From NCBI GenBank assembly GCA_902780915.1, contig CACZHK010000008.1, positions 1 through 64,000 on the forward strand: a DNA stretch of 64,000 nucleotides. Reading direction: 5' to 3'. Within the stretch, counting starts at the first letter, position 1. The number at the start of each line of letters is the position of its first letter. Under the pieces are notes generated by a model. The model was not told the DNA's origin, did not search any database, and saw only the letters and a program-made list of their open reading frames with translations. The stretch is from Pseudoselenomonas ruminantium. Its GTDB lineage: Bacteria > Bacillota > Negativicutes > Selenomonadales > Selenomonadaceae. Positions 24,386 through 33,268 of this stretch are shown in pieces. Made by a program: the position numbers and the translations under genes.

Positions 24386-25756
24386 ATGCCCAAGAAGAAA
24401 AAGACAGTATATGTTTGCCAGCAGTGCGGCTATGACTCCCCCAAGTGGCAGGGCAAGTGCCCCGGCTGCGGTGCCTGGAATACCATGGTGGAGGAAATAG
24501 CCCTGCCTGAGACGGAGGAAACCTCCCGCACGGGCCTGTCTGATGCCGTGCCCCCCAAGCCTATCGGGGAGGTGGAGCTGGAGGATATGCCCCGCTTTTC
24601 CACCGGCTCCGGAGAGCTTGACAGGGTGCTGGGGGGCGGGGTGATCCCCGGCTCCATGGTGCTGCTGGTGGGAGATCCCGGCGTGGGCAAGTCCAGCCTG
24701 ACCCTCAGGGTCTGTGCCGAGATTGCCCGCGCCGGCCGTCGGGTGCTCTACGTCACCGGCGAAGAAAGCACCCGGCAGGTGCGCATGCGGGCGGACAGGC
24801 TGGGGGCCATCGCTGACAAGCTGCTGGTGGTGAGCGAGACGAACCTTGCCACCATCGAGAACCATGCCCTGAACACGAAGCCGGATTTGCTGGTGATCGA
24901 CTCCATCCAGACGGTGTTCAAGCCGGAAATCCAGAGCGCTCCGGGCAGCGTGTCCCAGGTGAGGGAGTGCGCCGTGGATCTCTTGCGGATTTCCAAGAGC
25001 CGGGGCATTGCTTCCTTCATCATCGGCCATGTGACCAAGGAGGGAAATCTGGCAGGGCCACGGGTACTGGAGCATATCGTGGATACGGTGCTTTTCTTTG
25101 AAGGCGAGCGCAATGCGGAGTACAGGGTGCTGCGGGCGGTGAAGAACCGCTTTGGCAGTACCAATGAACTGGGGCTCTTTGAAATGAGGGATGTGGGGCT
25201 GGTGGATGTGCCCGATGCCTCCAAGCTCTTCCTCTCAGACAGGGAGCAGGACACGGGGACGGTGATCATCCCCACGGTGGAGGGGACCCGTCCCTTGCTG
25301 GTGGAGGTGCAGGCACTGGTGGCGCCCACTCCCTATGTGCCCCCCAGGCGCACGGCGGACTCCGTTGATATCAAGCGGATCCAGCTTTTGCTGGCAGTGC
25401 TGGAAAAAAGGGTGCACCTATCCATCGGTGCCTGTGATGTCTATGTGAAAGTGGCAGGAGGCATCCGCATAGACGAGCCCGCGGCAGATCTGGGGCTCTG
25501 CGTGGCCATGTCTTCCAGCTTTGCCAACAGGCTCCTGCGCCCACAGACCATCGTCTTTGGGGAGGTAGGGCTCTCCGGGGAGGTACGGGCCGTGAGCCAG
25601 GCAGAGGCCAGGATAAATGAAGCCAAGCGCCTGGGCTTCAAGGCCGCAGTGCTGCCCATGAAGAATTTCCGGCAGCTGTCAGGCGAGGTGCAGGGCATAG
25701 AGCTATATGGCGCCGAGACAGTGAGCCAGGCCTTGAAGCTGGCTATGCCCCGCTAG
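24386..25756 (+). CDS. radA: RadA/Sms DNA repair ATPase
   Basis: This 456-residue protein drives branch migration and D-loop processing in recombination. It has an N-terminal zinc finger (C11, C14, C25, C28), a Walker A motif GDPGVGKS (96-103), the RadA-specific KNRFGST motif, and a C-terminal Lon-protease-like domain. ATG 24386 follows GGAGAGGA; an in-frame ATG at 24371 gives five extra residues and has no ribosome site. radA commonly follows clpC in Firmicutes. Confidence 0.96.
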   Translation: MPKKKKTVYVCQQCGYDSPKWQGKCPGCGAWNTMVEEIALPETEETSRTGLSDAVPPKPIGEVELEDMPRFSTGSGELDRVLGGGVIPGSMVLLVGDPGVGKSSLTLRVCAEIARAGRRVLYVTGEESTRQVRMRADRLGAIADKLLVVSETNLATIENHALNTKPDLLVIDSIQTVFKPEIQSAPGSVSQVRECAVDLLRISKSRGIASFIIGHVTKEGNLAGPRVLEHIVDTVLFFEGERNAEYRVLRAVKNRFGSTNELGLFEMRDVGLVDVPDASKLFLSDREQDTGTVIIPTVEGTRPLLVEVQALVAPTPYVPPRRTADSVDIKRIQLLLAVLEKRVHLSIGACDVYVKVAGGIRIDEPAADLGLCVAMSSSFANRLLRPQTIVFGEVGLSGEVRAVSQAEARINEAKRLGFKAAVLPMKNFRQLSGEVQGIELYGAETVSQALKLAMPR

Positions 25757-25800
25757 GGCGTGTTGATTAAATGAGCTTGGCTCAGATTTACGGGGATTGG

Positions 25801-25873
25801 CTGTCCATTGCAAGGCGACAAACCGGAGGCATAGCGGTGCTATGTCGAGGATTTGTCAACGCAGCAGGGACAG
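25801..25873. repeat. 73-bp symmetric palindromic element
   Basis: Three pairs of perfect 6-bp arms share one centre at 25837: CTGTCC/GGACAG (25801-25806 with 25868-25873), GACAAA/TTTGTC (25817-25822 with 25852-25857) and CATAGC/GCTATG (25830-25835 with 25839-25844). It lies in the 153-nt radA-dacA spacer after a GGGCGTGTTGATTAA stretch. No T-run follows, so it is not a simple terminator. It could be a MITE/REP-like element or a structured RNA. Confidence 0.6.
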
Positions 25874-25909
25874 TCAAGACCCGTGAAGAGAAAGGTGGAG
25901 CTTCCGCAA

Positions 25910-27064
25910 ATGCGGATTTTGAAAAAGATTGCAATAGCATGTTTGTGCTTGATACTGATTCTTCCTCAGGGGGCAATGGGTGAAGCGCAGGAGGAAATAA
26001 AACTCAGCGCCGATGCGGCCATCCTCATCGAGGCTTCCACAGGCAGGGTGATTTGGGAAAAGAATGCCGACGAGCGCCGCTATCCTGCCAGCATGACCAA
26101 GATGATGACGGGGCTGCTCACTTTGGAAAACCTCAGCGACAGCACCGAGGTGCTGATTTCGGCTAATGCTGCCAATACAGAGGATGTGCCCATGGGCATA
26201 CAGGCTGGGGAATTGCTGCAGGCCGGGGAACTGCTGAACGGTTTGCTGATGCTTTCCGACAATGGGGCTGCGGTGGCTCTGGCCGAGCAGATAGGCGGCT
26301 CAGTTTCTTCTTTTGCAGAGATGATGAATGCCAAGGCGGAGAAGCTGGGCATGGAAAACACTCATTTTGTGAATCCCAATGGCCTTACTGATTCGAACCA
26401 TTATTCCACTGCCCGTGACATGGCCAAACTTGCCCGACATGTCATGCAGGATGAAAAATTCCGTGAGATCGTAGGGCAGCAGAAACAGCTGATTCGCTGG
26501 AGCCTGCCCAAAGACAAGATGCTCATGGCAGAAAATACCAATGAGCTGCTGGGCAAATACGAGGGCATGACCGGCATCAAGACAGGCTGGACTCAGGCAG
26601 CCGGGGGCTGCCTGGCGGCTTCTGCCAAGCGTGGCGGACTGGAGCTCATCGTCGTAGTCATGCATGCCGAGACCCCAAAGGACAGGTTCAAGGATGCAGA
26701 AAAGTTGCTGGACTACGGCTTTGAGCATACCAGGCTGGTGCGGGGGGTAAATAAAGACCGCTTCCGGGGGCAGGCCTGGGTGAAGAACGGCCGTGAAGCC
26801 CAAGTCGGCCTGGATTTGGCTGAGGACATCAATTATGTCCTGATTGACGGAGAGGAAAAGAAGAATTACAAAGTAGCCTACGAAAGCCAGCCCGTGCTGG
26901 CGGCTCCTGTGAAAAAGGGGCAGAAAGTGGGGGCGGCGAAACTTCTCTACAAGGGAGAACAGGTAGGAGAGGTAGATATACTGGCAGACAAGAATGTTGG
27001 AGCAGGCTCCGACTGGCTTTCCTGGCTGGTGGGGGCCTTTGAACCGCTGTTCCAACGCATATAG
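25910..27064 (+). CDS. dacA: D-alanyl-D-alanine carboxypeptidase (PBP5/DacA type)
   Basis: This 384-residue exported serine carboxypeptidase trims the terminal D-Ala of peptidoglycan stem peptides. A signal peptide (RILKKIAIACLCLILILPQGAMG) precedes the S11 peptidase domain. S61-M-T-K64 is the catalytic SxxK, SDN is in LLMLSDNGAA, and KTG is in GIKTGWTQ. A C-terminal beta domain and an amphipathic end (DWLSWLVGAFEPLFQRI) fit the PBP5 membrane anchor. ATG 25910 follows AAAGGTGGAG; the frame is open upstream to 25853 through the palindrome element. Confidence 0.95.
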   Translation: MRILKKIAIACLCLILILPQGAMGEAQEEIKLSADAAILIEASTGRVIWEKNADERRYPASMTKMMTGLLTLENLSDSTEVLISANAANTEDVPMGIQAGELLQAGELLNGLLMLSDNGAAVALAEQIGGSVSSFAEMMNAKAEKLGMENTHFVNPNGLTDSNHYSTARDMAKLARHVMQDEKFREIVGQQKQLIRWSLPKDKMLMAENTNELLGKYEGMTGIKTGWTQAAGGCLAASAKRGGLELIVVVMHAETPKDRFKDAEKLLDYGFEHTRLVRGVNKDRFRGQAWVKNGREAQVGLDLAEDINYVLIDGEEKKNYKVAYESQPVLAAPVKKGQKVGAAKLLYKGEQVGEVDILADKNVGAGSDWLSWLVGAFEPLFQRI

Positions 27065-27071
27065 AGATAGG

Positions 27072-27115
27072 AAAAGGCGATTGCTTTTCGGGAGCGAGAA
27101 GCAATCGCCTTTTTA
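27072..27115. terminator. bidirectional terminator after dacA
   Basis: A 15-bp perfect stem AAAAGGCGATTGCTT (27072-27086) with its complement (27099-27113) and a T-run. It separates dacA from the convergent symporter gene. Confidence 0.93.
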
Positions 27116-27196
27116 TATTTGATTTATAGCTGGCTTCTTGGGAGGCCAGGGGATGGGGATGGGAAACAAAAATTATTGGGCGGTCAGCTGTTGCTA

Positions 27197-28603
27197 TTAA
27201 AGAAGCTTGGAAGGATGGTTTTTGGCAGTATTTTCATCCCAAGCATAAATACCTTCTGCCTTGCCCAGGATAGCAGGGTCAAAGACGGGGTCCAGCCCCT
27301 GGTCTTTCTGGCTGATATAGCTGTCCAGGGCGATGCGGGCGTATTTGGCAAGGCGGATCACTGCGTAGAGGTTCGTCAGGCACAGCAGGCCCATGAAGAG
27401 GTCGGCCAGATTCCAGACCAGATTGAGTTCTGCCAGGCAGCCAAAGAGCACCATGGCTACCACGCCTGTGCGGAATATTTGCAGGATCAGGTGGCTCTTG
27501 CCTTCGAAAAAGGCAATGTTGATTTCACCGTAGTAGTAGTTGCCTACAATGGAGCTGAAGGCAAACATGAGGATCATGATAGCTACGGCGCTGGGGGCGA
27601 GGCTGCCAAAAATGCTGGCCAGGCTCTGCTGGGCCAGGGCAATGCCTGTCAGCTCCCCGCCAATCTGGTACTGGCCGGAGAGCAGCACGATGAAGGCGGT
27701 GGCAGAGCACACCAGCCAGGTATCCACATACACGCCGAAGGACTGCACCAGGCCCTGCTTCACAGGGTGGCTTACATCGGCGGTGGCGGCAGCGTTTGGC
27801 ACGGAGCCTTCGCCGGCCTCATTGGAAAAGAGGCCGCGCTTGATGCCCGTCAGCACAGCTGTGCCGATGCCGCCGCCTACGGCTGCATCGGGTGTGAAGG
27901 CATCGTGAAGGATGAGGCCCAGCATGGCGGGCACCTGGTCAAGGTGCATGAGGGTCACTGCCAGGGCAGTGAGGATGTAGAAGCCTGCCATGATAGGCAC
28001 CAGGAATTCCGTGAATTTGGCAATGCGGGTCATGCCGCCGAAGATGACCATAGCCGTCATCAGGCAGAGGAAAACAGCTGTGGCTGCAGGGGGAATGTCA
28101 AAGGCTGTCTGAGCAGACAGGGCAATGGTATTGGCCTGCACGGAAACATAGATGAGGCCGAAGGTCACGGAGATAAGCACAGCAAAGAGCTTGGCTACGC
28201 TGCGCTGTCCCAGGGCATTCTGGATGTAGTAGGCGGGGCCGCCATGGAACTTGCCCTCGCCACGGGGCAGCTTGTAGATCTGCGCCAGGGTGCTTTCCAC
28301 AAAACCAGTGGCACAGCCGATGAAAGCAATAGCCCACATCCAGAAAACAGCCCCCGGGCCACCGGTGACAATGGCGATGGCTACGCCGGCGATATTACCC
28401 ACACCTACTCGGGAAGCAGTGCTGACGCAGAAAGCCTGGAAGGAGCTGATGGCCTTGCCCTCAGTCTTCTTGCCAATCCCCTCAGTGAGCAGCCGGAACA
28501 TCTCCGGCAGCATCCGCAGCTGCACCAGCCCGGTGCTCAGGGTGAAATAGAGGCCGCAGCCCACCAGCACCACAATCAGCACATAAGACCAGAGCAGGGT
28601 CAT
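27197..28603 (-). CDS. AGCS-family sodium:amino acid (alanine) symporter
   Basis: This 468-residue membrane protein imports alanine or glycine with sodium. The first helix starts at once (MTLLWSYVLIVVLVGCGLYFTL), followed by family blocks VGVGNIAGVAIAIVTGGPGAVFWMW and FSNEAGEGSVPNAAATADVSHPVKQGL. About ten to eleven helices are visible. No ribosome site precedes the ATG. The promoter -10 ends only 4 nt upstream, so the mRNA is probably leaderless. Substrate among small neutral amino acids is not resolved. Confidence 0.93.
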   Translation of the reverse strand: MTLLWSYVLIVVLVGCGLYFTLSTGLVQLRMLPEMFRLLTEGIGKKTEGKAISSFQAFCVSTASRVGVGNIAGVAIAIVTGGPGAVFWMWAIAFIGCATGFVESTLAQIYKLPRGEGKFHGGPAYYIQNALGQRSVAKLFAVLISVTFGLIYVSVQANTIALSAQTAFDIPPAATAVFLCLMTAMVIFGGMTRIAKFTEFLVPIMAGFYILTALAVTLMHLDQVPAMLGLILHDAFTPDAAVGGGIGTAVLTGIKRGLFSNEAGEGSVPNAAATADVSHPVKQGLVQSFGVYVDTWLVCSATAFIVLLSGQYQIGGELTGIALAQQSLASIFGSLAPSAVAIMILMFAFSSIVGNYYYGEINIAFFEGKSHLILQIFRTGVVAMVLFGCLAELNLVWNLADLFMGLLCLTNLYAVIRLAKYARIALDSYISQKDQGLDPVFDPAILGKAEGIYAWDENTAKNHPSKLL

Positions 28604-28607
28604 ACCA

Positions 28608-28637
28608 ATTATAATTTATAGAATTAAATAGTGTCAA
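28608..28637 (-). promoter_or_regulatory. promoter abutting the symporter start codon
   Basis: On the minus strand: TTGACA (28632-28637), an 18-nt spacer and TATAAT (28608-28613). The -10 ends 4 nt before the ATG at 28603, which puts the start site on or near the A of the start codon. Confidence 0.7.
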
Positions 28638-28665
28638 GGCAGGGGAAAGGCTGCCACCCTATAGC

Positions 28666-28699
28666 AAAAAAGGCCGCCGGACGTCTGTCCGGCAGCCTT
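28666..28699 (-). terminator. Rho-independent terminator after oadA
   Basis: Read on the minus strand, AAGGCTGCCGGAC pairs with GTCCGGCGGCCTT (one G-U), followed by T residues. Confidence 0.88.
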
Positions 28700-28721
28700 G
28701 CCGTTTCTGTATAAGATTTGC

Positions 28722-30107
28722 TTAGCGCTTGTAAGCGGTAACCTTCTGGTAGTGTTTCTGGAAGAATTCCTCTGCCACCTGGGGGAACAGGGCGTAGGAG
28801 AGGACATCTTCGTCGGTGGGGTTCAGGAAGCCCTTCTCGACGAGTTCTGCCTTGAATTCCTCGAAGGTCTCTGCCTTGGCATCTTCCACGGAGCAGTCGT
28901 CAATGATGTCCACAGGTGCGATGCCCAGAGTCTTGGTGAGGAAATCCCGGTCGATGGCCACAGGGGTGCGGCCGAATTTGCCGCGGGCCAGATCCTTGAA
29001 TTCCTTCGGTACCATCTTGTAGCGCTCGCCGCTCATGACGTTGAAGGTAGCCATGGTGCCTACAATCTGGGAGGAGGGGGTGACGAGGGGAGGATAGCCG
29101 AGATCCTTGCGGACGCGGGGCATCTCATCCAAGAGATCCTGGTATTTGTCCTCCATGCCATTTTCCTTGAGCTGGTTGGCCAGGTTGGAAAGCATGCCAC
29201 CGGGAATCTGGAAGTCCAGCACGTTGGGGTTCACATCGAAGTAGCCCTTGAGCTTGAACTCGTCGATGACGCGCTTCTTCACGGAGAGGAAGTGCTGGGA
29301 AATGGGGGTCATGGCCTGGCGGTCAAGGCCCGTGTCGCGGTCGGTGCCCTCCAGGGCAGCCACCATGGTCTCGGTGCAGGGCTGGGAGGTGTCGCTGGAG
29401 AAAGGAGCCAGGGCGCAGTCGATGATGTCCACGCCGGCCTCTACAGCCTTCAGATAAGTGGCATGGCCGAAGCCGGAGGTGCAGTGGGTGTGGAGCTCCA
29501 CAGGGATGGAGAGAGCTTCTTTCAGCTTCTTCACCAGATCCTCTGCCACATAGGGCTTCAGGAGGCCGGACATATCCTTGATGCAGACGGAATGGCAGCC
29601 CATCTCTTCCAGCTCTTTGGCCAGTTCTACGAATTTCTCATTGGTATGCACCGGGCTGATGGTGTACACCAGGCAGCCCTGGACATGGGGCTTCTCGGGG
29701 CAGGCAAGAGCTGCCTTGATGGCGACCTTCAGGTTGCGCACATCGTTCAGGGCATCGAAGATGCGGAACACGCCGATGCCGTGGCGGGAAGCAGCCTGCA
29801 CGAATTTCTCCACCACATCATTGGAATAGTGGTTATAGCCGAGGAGGTTCTGGCCGCGGAGCAACATCTGGATGGGAGTCTTCAGATTGGCCTTCAGGGT
29901 ATCCAGGCGCTCCCAGGGGTCTTCATCCAGGAAACGGAGGCAGGTATCGAAGGTGGCGCCGCCCCAGGCTTCCAGGGCGTTGTAGCCAATCTTGTCCAGA
30001 GCCTCAAGCTGGGGCAGCATATCTCCGATGCGCATGCGGGTGGCTACCAGGGACTGATGGCCATCACGGAGAACCGTTTCTGTGATTTTGACCGGATTCT
30101 TTGCCAT
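28722..30107 (-). CDS. oadA: oxaloacetate decarboxylase alpha / pyruvate carboxylase B-type carboxyltransferase
   Basis: This 461-residue carboxyltransferase moves CO2 between oxaloacetate or pyruvate and biotin. ITETVLRDGHQS, AWGGATFDTC and ELHTHCTSG are the TIM-barrel metal and substrate motifs, and the PYC/OadA conserved region occupies the C-terminal part. There is no biotinyl-attachment domain (AMKM) at the C-terminus, so a separate biotin protein is needed. ATG 30107 follows GAGGAGAG; an in-frame GTG/ATG upstream (30125) would overlap that site. It stands alone here. It could serve the sodium-pumping decarboxylase or a transcarboxylase typical of propionate-forming Negativicutes. Confidence 0.9.
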   Translation of the reverse strand: MAKNPVKITETVLRDGHQSLVATRMRIGDMLPQLEALDKIGYNALEAWGGATFDTCLRFLDEDPWERLDTLKANLKTPIQMLLRGQNLLGYNHYSNDVVEKFVQAASRHGIGVFRIFDALNDVRNLKVAIKAALACPEKPHVQGCLVYTISPVHTNEKFVELAKELEEMGCHSVCIKDMSGLLKPYVAEDLVKKLKEALSIPVELHTHCTSGFGHATYLKAVEAGVDIIDCALAPFSSDTSQPCTETMVAALEGTDRDTGLDRQAMTPISQHFLSVKKRVIDEFKLKGYFDVNPNVLDFQIPGGMLSNLANQLKENGMEDKYQDLLDEMPRVRKDLGYPPLVTPSSQIVGTMATFNVMSGERYKMVPKEFKDLARGKFGRTPVAIDRDFLTKTLGIAPVDIIDDCSVEDAKAETFEEFKAELVEKGFLNPTDEDVLSYALFPQVAEEFFQKHYQKVTAYKR

Positions 30108-30256
30108 AAATAACACTCTCCTCATACTATCATTCTATAAATAATGCTTATAGATAAAACTGACGGAAATTGAAGAAAAAGGACTTTTTTCTGCGGTGCA
30201 AGACCGCGTGAAATATAGGGTTATAGCGACTTTTCTTAAATTTACATCACAACTGT

Positions 30257-30285
30257 ATTATAGGTACTAATTTGACCTTTGTCAA
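30257..30285 (-). promoter_or_regulatory. strong promoter of oadA
   Basis: On the minus strand: consensus TTGACA (30280-30285), a 17-nt spacer and TATAAT (30257-30262). It gives a leader of about 140 nt. The leader contains a small GCGGT/ACCGC hairpin, but I recognise no riboswitch in it. Confidence 0.88.
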
Positions 30286-30339
30286 CAAGAACGTGATTCT
30301 TTTCCCATACCATAACCAAACAGAATTGCAGTCAGACTA

Positions 30340-30368
30340 TTGGTTTTTGATATAACCCTTGTTATAAT
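30340..30368 (+). promoter_or_regulatory. promoter of the ACT-DUF711 operon
   Basis: TTGGTT (30340-30345), a 17-nt spacer and TATAAT (30363-30368) lie about 85 nt before the ACT gene. With the divergent oadA promoter this accounts for the main signals in the 346-nt spacer. Confidence 0.65.
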
Positions 30369-30453
30369 ATGTGATAGAATTTTTGTTTAGCTGTGTTGCC
30401 AAAGAGTTTACATTGGTAAAGTCGTTTTATTATCTATGGGGAGAGATGTGTAA

Positions 30454-30726
30454 ATGAAACTGGTAGTTACTATTGTAGGCAAAGATCGGGTGGGCATTAT
30501 CGCCATGGTGAGCCAGGTGTTGGCGGAAAACAATGTGAATATCCTCAACATCAACCAGAACATCATGGACGGCTATTTCAACATGGTCATGAGGGCCGAG
30601 ATGGGCGAGGACGCCCGCATGAGCCTGGTGGATCTCCAGAAGGTATTGAAGGAGAAAGGCGAGGAGATGGGCCTGGACATCAAGGCCCAGCACCAGGATA
30701 TCTTCAATGTCATGCATAATGTCTGA
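30454..30726 (+). CDS. ACT-domain protein (UPF0237 family)
   Basis: This 90-residue protein is a single ACT domain beginning MKLVVTIVGKDRVGIIAMVSQVLAENNVNILNINQNIMDGYF. The DRVGI turn and the second beta strand are typical of ligand-binding ACT folds. The family is usually encoded next to a DUF711/UPF0210 gene, as here (34-nt gap), and is presumed to be its regulator or partner. The ligand is unknown. GGGGAGAG precedes the ATG. Confidence 0.93.
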   Translation: MKLVVTIVGKDRVGIIAMVSQVLAENNVNILNINQNIMDGYFNMVMRAEMGEDARMSLVDLQKVLKEKGEEMGLDIKAQHQDIFNVMHNV

Positions 30727-30760
30727 TTTCTTTCATAGCTAAGCGGGAGGACCAAAAACA

Positions 30761-32122
30761 TTGATCACTATAGATGATATTTTAGAAACAAACCGCATGA
30801 TCACCGAGAACAAGCTGGATGTGCGCACCATCACCATGGGCATTTCCCTCAGGGACTGCGCTCATCCCAGCCTGGAGAAGTTCTGCCAGAACATCTACGA
30901 CAAGATCACCAAGTCGGCAGAGTTTTTGGTGAAGACCGGCGAGGACATCGAGGCGGAGTATGGCATCCCCATCATTCACAAGCGCATTTCCGTCACTCCT
31001 ATTGCCATCGCTGCCGATGCCTGCCAGACGGACAGCTTCGTGCCTGTGGCCGAGGCCATGGATAAGGCGGGCAAGGCCGTAGGCGTGAACTTCATCGGCG
31101 GGTTTTCCGCTCTGGTGGAAAAGGGCTATACCCACGGGGACAGGGTGCTCATCGAGAGCATTCCCCAGGCTCTGGCTACCACGGATATCGTGTGCTCCTC
31201 TGTGAACCTTGGCTCCACCAAGGCGGGCATCAACATGGACTGCGTGCGGGAAATGGGCGAGGTGGTGAAGCGCACCGCCGAGCTCACTCGTGACACTCAG
31301 GCTTTGGGCTGCGCCAAGCTGGTGATTTTCTGCAATGCTCCCGGGGACAACCCCTTCATGGCAGGTGCTTTCCATGGCGTATCCGAAGGGGACAGGGTCA
31401 TCAATGTGGGGGTCAGCGGCCCCGGCGTGGTGAAGCATGCCCTGGAGGATCTCAAGGGGGCAGACTGCACAGAGATTGCGGAAACCATCAAGAAGACCGC
31501 CTTCAAGATCACCAGGGTGGGCCAGTTGGTGGCCCGGGAGGCTTCCAGGCGTCTGGGGGTGCCCTTCGGCATCATCGACCTGTCCCTGGCGCCGACTCCT
31601 GCCGTGGGTGACAGCGTGGCCCGCATTTTGGAGGAAATGGGACTGGAGGCCTGCGGCGCTCCCGGCACCACGGCGGCTCTGGCCATGCTGAATGATGCGG
31701 TGAAGAAGGGCGGCCTTATGGCCAGCTCCCATGTGGGCGGCCTGTCCGGCGCCTTTATCCCCGTCAGCGAGGACGAGGGCATGATTGATGCCGTCCAGAA
31801 GGGCAGCCTTTCCATTGAGAAGCTGGAGGCCATGACCTGCGTCTGCTCCGTGGGCCTTGACATGATTGCGGTGGAGGGGGATACCTCTGCTGCCACAATC
31901 TCCGGCATTATCGCCGACGAAGCTGCCATCGGCATGATCAACAACAAGACCACGGCGGTGCGGGTCATCCCTGTGCCGGGCAAGAAAGTGGGAGATGTGG
32001 TGGAGTATGGCGGGCTTTTGGGCTATTGCCCCATCGTGCCCGTCAGGAACCAGTACAGCTCCTCCGCTTTCGTGGCCCGCGGGGGACGCATCCCTGCGCC
32101 TGTGCGGAGCCTGACCAACTAA
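30761..32122 (+). CDS. UPF0210 / DUF711 family protein
   Basis: This 453-residue member of a conserved but uncharacterised family (PFL-like, DUF711) begins [14 protein letters not shown]. It has [39 protein letters not shown] and [31 protein letters not shown] blocks. The initiator is TTG, supported by GGGAGGA (30744-30750) 10 nt upstream. It is co-transcribed with the ACT gene and runs directly into nth (1-nt gap). No enzyme activity is assigned. Confidence 0.92.
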   Translation: MITIDDILETNRMITENKLDVRTITMGISLRDCAHPSLEKFCQNIYDKITKSAEFLVKTGEDIEAEYGIPIIHKRISVTPIAIAADACQTDSFVPVAEAMDKAGKAVGVNFIGGFSALVEKGYTHGDRVLIESIPQALATTDIVCSSVNLGSTKAGINMDCVREMGEVVKRTAELTRDTQALGCAKLVIFCNAPGDNPFMAGAFHGVSEGDRVINVGVSGPGVVKHALEDLKGADCTEIAETIKKTAFKITRVGQLVAREASRRLGVPFGIIDLSLAPTPAVGDSVARILEEMGLEACGAPGTTAALAMLNDAVKKGGLMASSHVGGLSGAFIPVSEDEGMIDAVQKGSLSIEKLEAMTCVCSVGLDMIAVEGDTSAATISGIIADEAAIGMINNKTTAVRVIPVPGKKVGDVVEYGGLLGYCPIVPVRNQYSSSAFVARGGRIPAPVRSLTN

Positions 32123-32123
32123 G

Positions 32124-32774
32124 ATGCGGGTGACCAAGGCAGTCCGTGAGCAGCAGATTGCCATTTTGGAGGAAACCTACCGGGGGGTAAAGCCCGCTTT
32201 GAAGTTTCGCAATCCCTTTGAGCTTCTCATAGCCGTGATCCTCTCTGCCCAGTGCACAGATGTGCGGGTGAATGTGGTGACGGAAAGGCTCTTTGCCAAA
32301 GCTCCGACGCCTGAGGCCATCTTAGCCATGGGGCTGGGGGCTTTGGAGGAGGAGATCAGGGACTGCGGGCTTTTCAGGAACAAGGCCAAGAACATCATGG
32401 CGGCCTGCCAGCTGCTCCTGCAGGAGTACGGCGGGCAGGTGCCGGAGGATTTCGAGGCCCTGCAGAAACTGTCCGGGGTGGGCAGGAAAACTGCCAATGT
32501 GGTAATGAGCGTGGCCTTTGGCTACCCTGCCATTGCGGTGGATACCCATGTGTTCCGGGTGGCCAACAGACTGAAGCTGGCTGCAGGCAGCACGCCCCTG
32601 GAAGTGGAGAAGGGGCTGCAGAAGGCCATCCCCAGGGAGAAATGGTCTGCAGCCCATCATTGGCTGATCTGGCATGGCAGGAAGCTCTGCAAGGCCAGGT
32701 CGCCCCTCTGCGGGGAATGTCCCCTGCAGCAGGTGTGTCCAAGTTGTGAGGCCGTTAAAGGGCCTGGAAAGTGA
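32124..32774 (+). CDS. nth: endonuclease III (DNA glycosylase/AP lyase)
   Basis: This 216-residue enzyme removes oxidised pyrimidines and nicks abasic sites. The helix-hairpin-helix LSGVGRKTANVV contains the catalytic Lys, and AVDTHVFRVANRL contains the catalytic Asp. The C-terminal 4Fe-4S loop is C-x6-C-x2-C-x5-C (LCKARSPLCGECPLQQVC). Length is as expected. The start immediately follows the DUF711 stop, so translation is likely coupled. Confidence 0.96.
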   Translation: MRVTKAVREQQIAILEETYRGVKPALKFRNPFELLIAVILSAQCTDVRVNVVTERLFAKAPTPEAILAMGLGALEEEIRDCGLFRNKAKNIMAACQLLLQEYGGQVPEDFEALQKLSGVGRKTANVVMSVAFGYPAIAVDTHVFRVANRLKLAAGSTPLEVEKGLQKAIPREKWSAAHHWLIWHGRKLCKARSPLCGECPLQQVCPSCEAVKGPGK

Positions 32775-32778
32775 TTGT

Positions 32779-33240
32779 ATGGAATACAGGAAAGCTGTTT
32801 TTGACGATGTAGAAGCCATTTATGAACTGGTGAACCACTATGCGGAGGAGGGGGTCATGCTGGCTCGCTCCCGCAACACGCTCTATGAAACCCTCAGGGA
32901 TATGGTGGTGGCCGTTGACGAGGGAAAGGGAGGCCGCCTGGCAGGTGTGGGAGGCCTTCACATCATCTGGGATAAGCTGGCAGAGGTGCGCACCATGGCG
33001 GTGGATCCTGAGTACATCCGTCGCGGCATTGGCGGTGAGATCGTCCGCCGCCTGATGGCAGAGGGGGATGAGCTGGGGATTGAGCAGTATTTCACCCTCA
33101 CCTACAAGCCGGGGTTCTTCCAAAGCCTGGGTTTCCGCATCATTACCAAGGAGGAACTGCCCCACAAGGTGTGGAAGGAGTGCATAGACTGCCCCAAATT
33201 CCCAAACTGCGATGAAATAGCCCTGATGAGAGAGCGTTGA
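32779..33240 (+). CDS. GNAT N-acetyltransferase (short ArgA-like)
   Basis: This 153-residue GNAT protein has the acetyl-CoA binding motif VDPEYIRRGIGGEIVRRL and the tail KVWKECIDCPKFPNCDEIAL. That Cys-rich tail is typical of short ArgA-like amino-acid N-acetyltransferases, which make N-acetylglutamate for arginine synthesis. ATG 32779 begins 4 nt after the nth stop; the longer upstream frame is inside nth and is discarded. No arginine genes are adjacent, so the substrate assignment is tentative. Confidence 0.85.
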   Translation: MEYRKAVFDDVEAIYELVNHYAEEGVMLARSRNTLYETLRDMVVAVDEGKGGRLAGVGGLHIIWDKLAEVRTMAVDPEYIRRGIGGEIVRRLMAEGDELGIEQYFTLTYKPGFFQSLGFRIITKEELPHKVWKECIDCPKFPNCDEIALMRER

Positions 33241-33268
33241 AAAGGGATAGAAACAGGAGGATGAGTGC

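Noticed and set aside
27119..28621. 500-codon plus-strand frame opposite the symporter
   Set aside because: The minus-strand AGCS protein has clear family motifs. The plus-strand translation is His/Gln/Gly-rich with no domain and no ribosome site.
28698..30113. 471-codon plus-strand frame opposite oadA
   Set aside because: It is a mirror of the carboxyltransferase gene, with low-complexity composition and no supporting signals.
30108..30256. oadA leader as a riboswitch
   Set aside because: The ~140-nt leader has only a small GCGGT/ACCGC hairpin; no known aptamer core or terminator switch could be drawn.
30782..32164. 460-codon minus-strand frame opposite the DUF711 gene
   Set aside because: It is antisense to a well-supported conserved gene, rich in His and Gly, and has no promoter.
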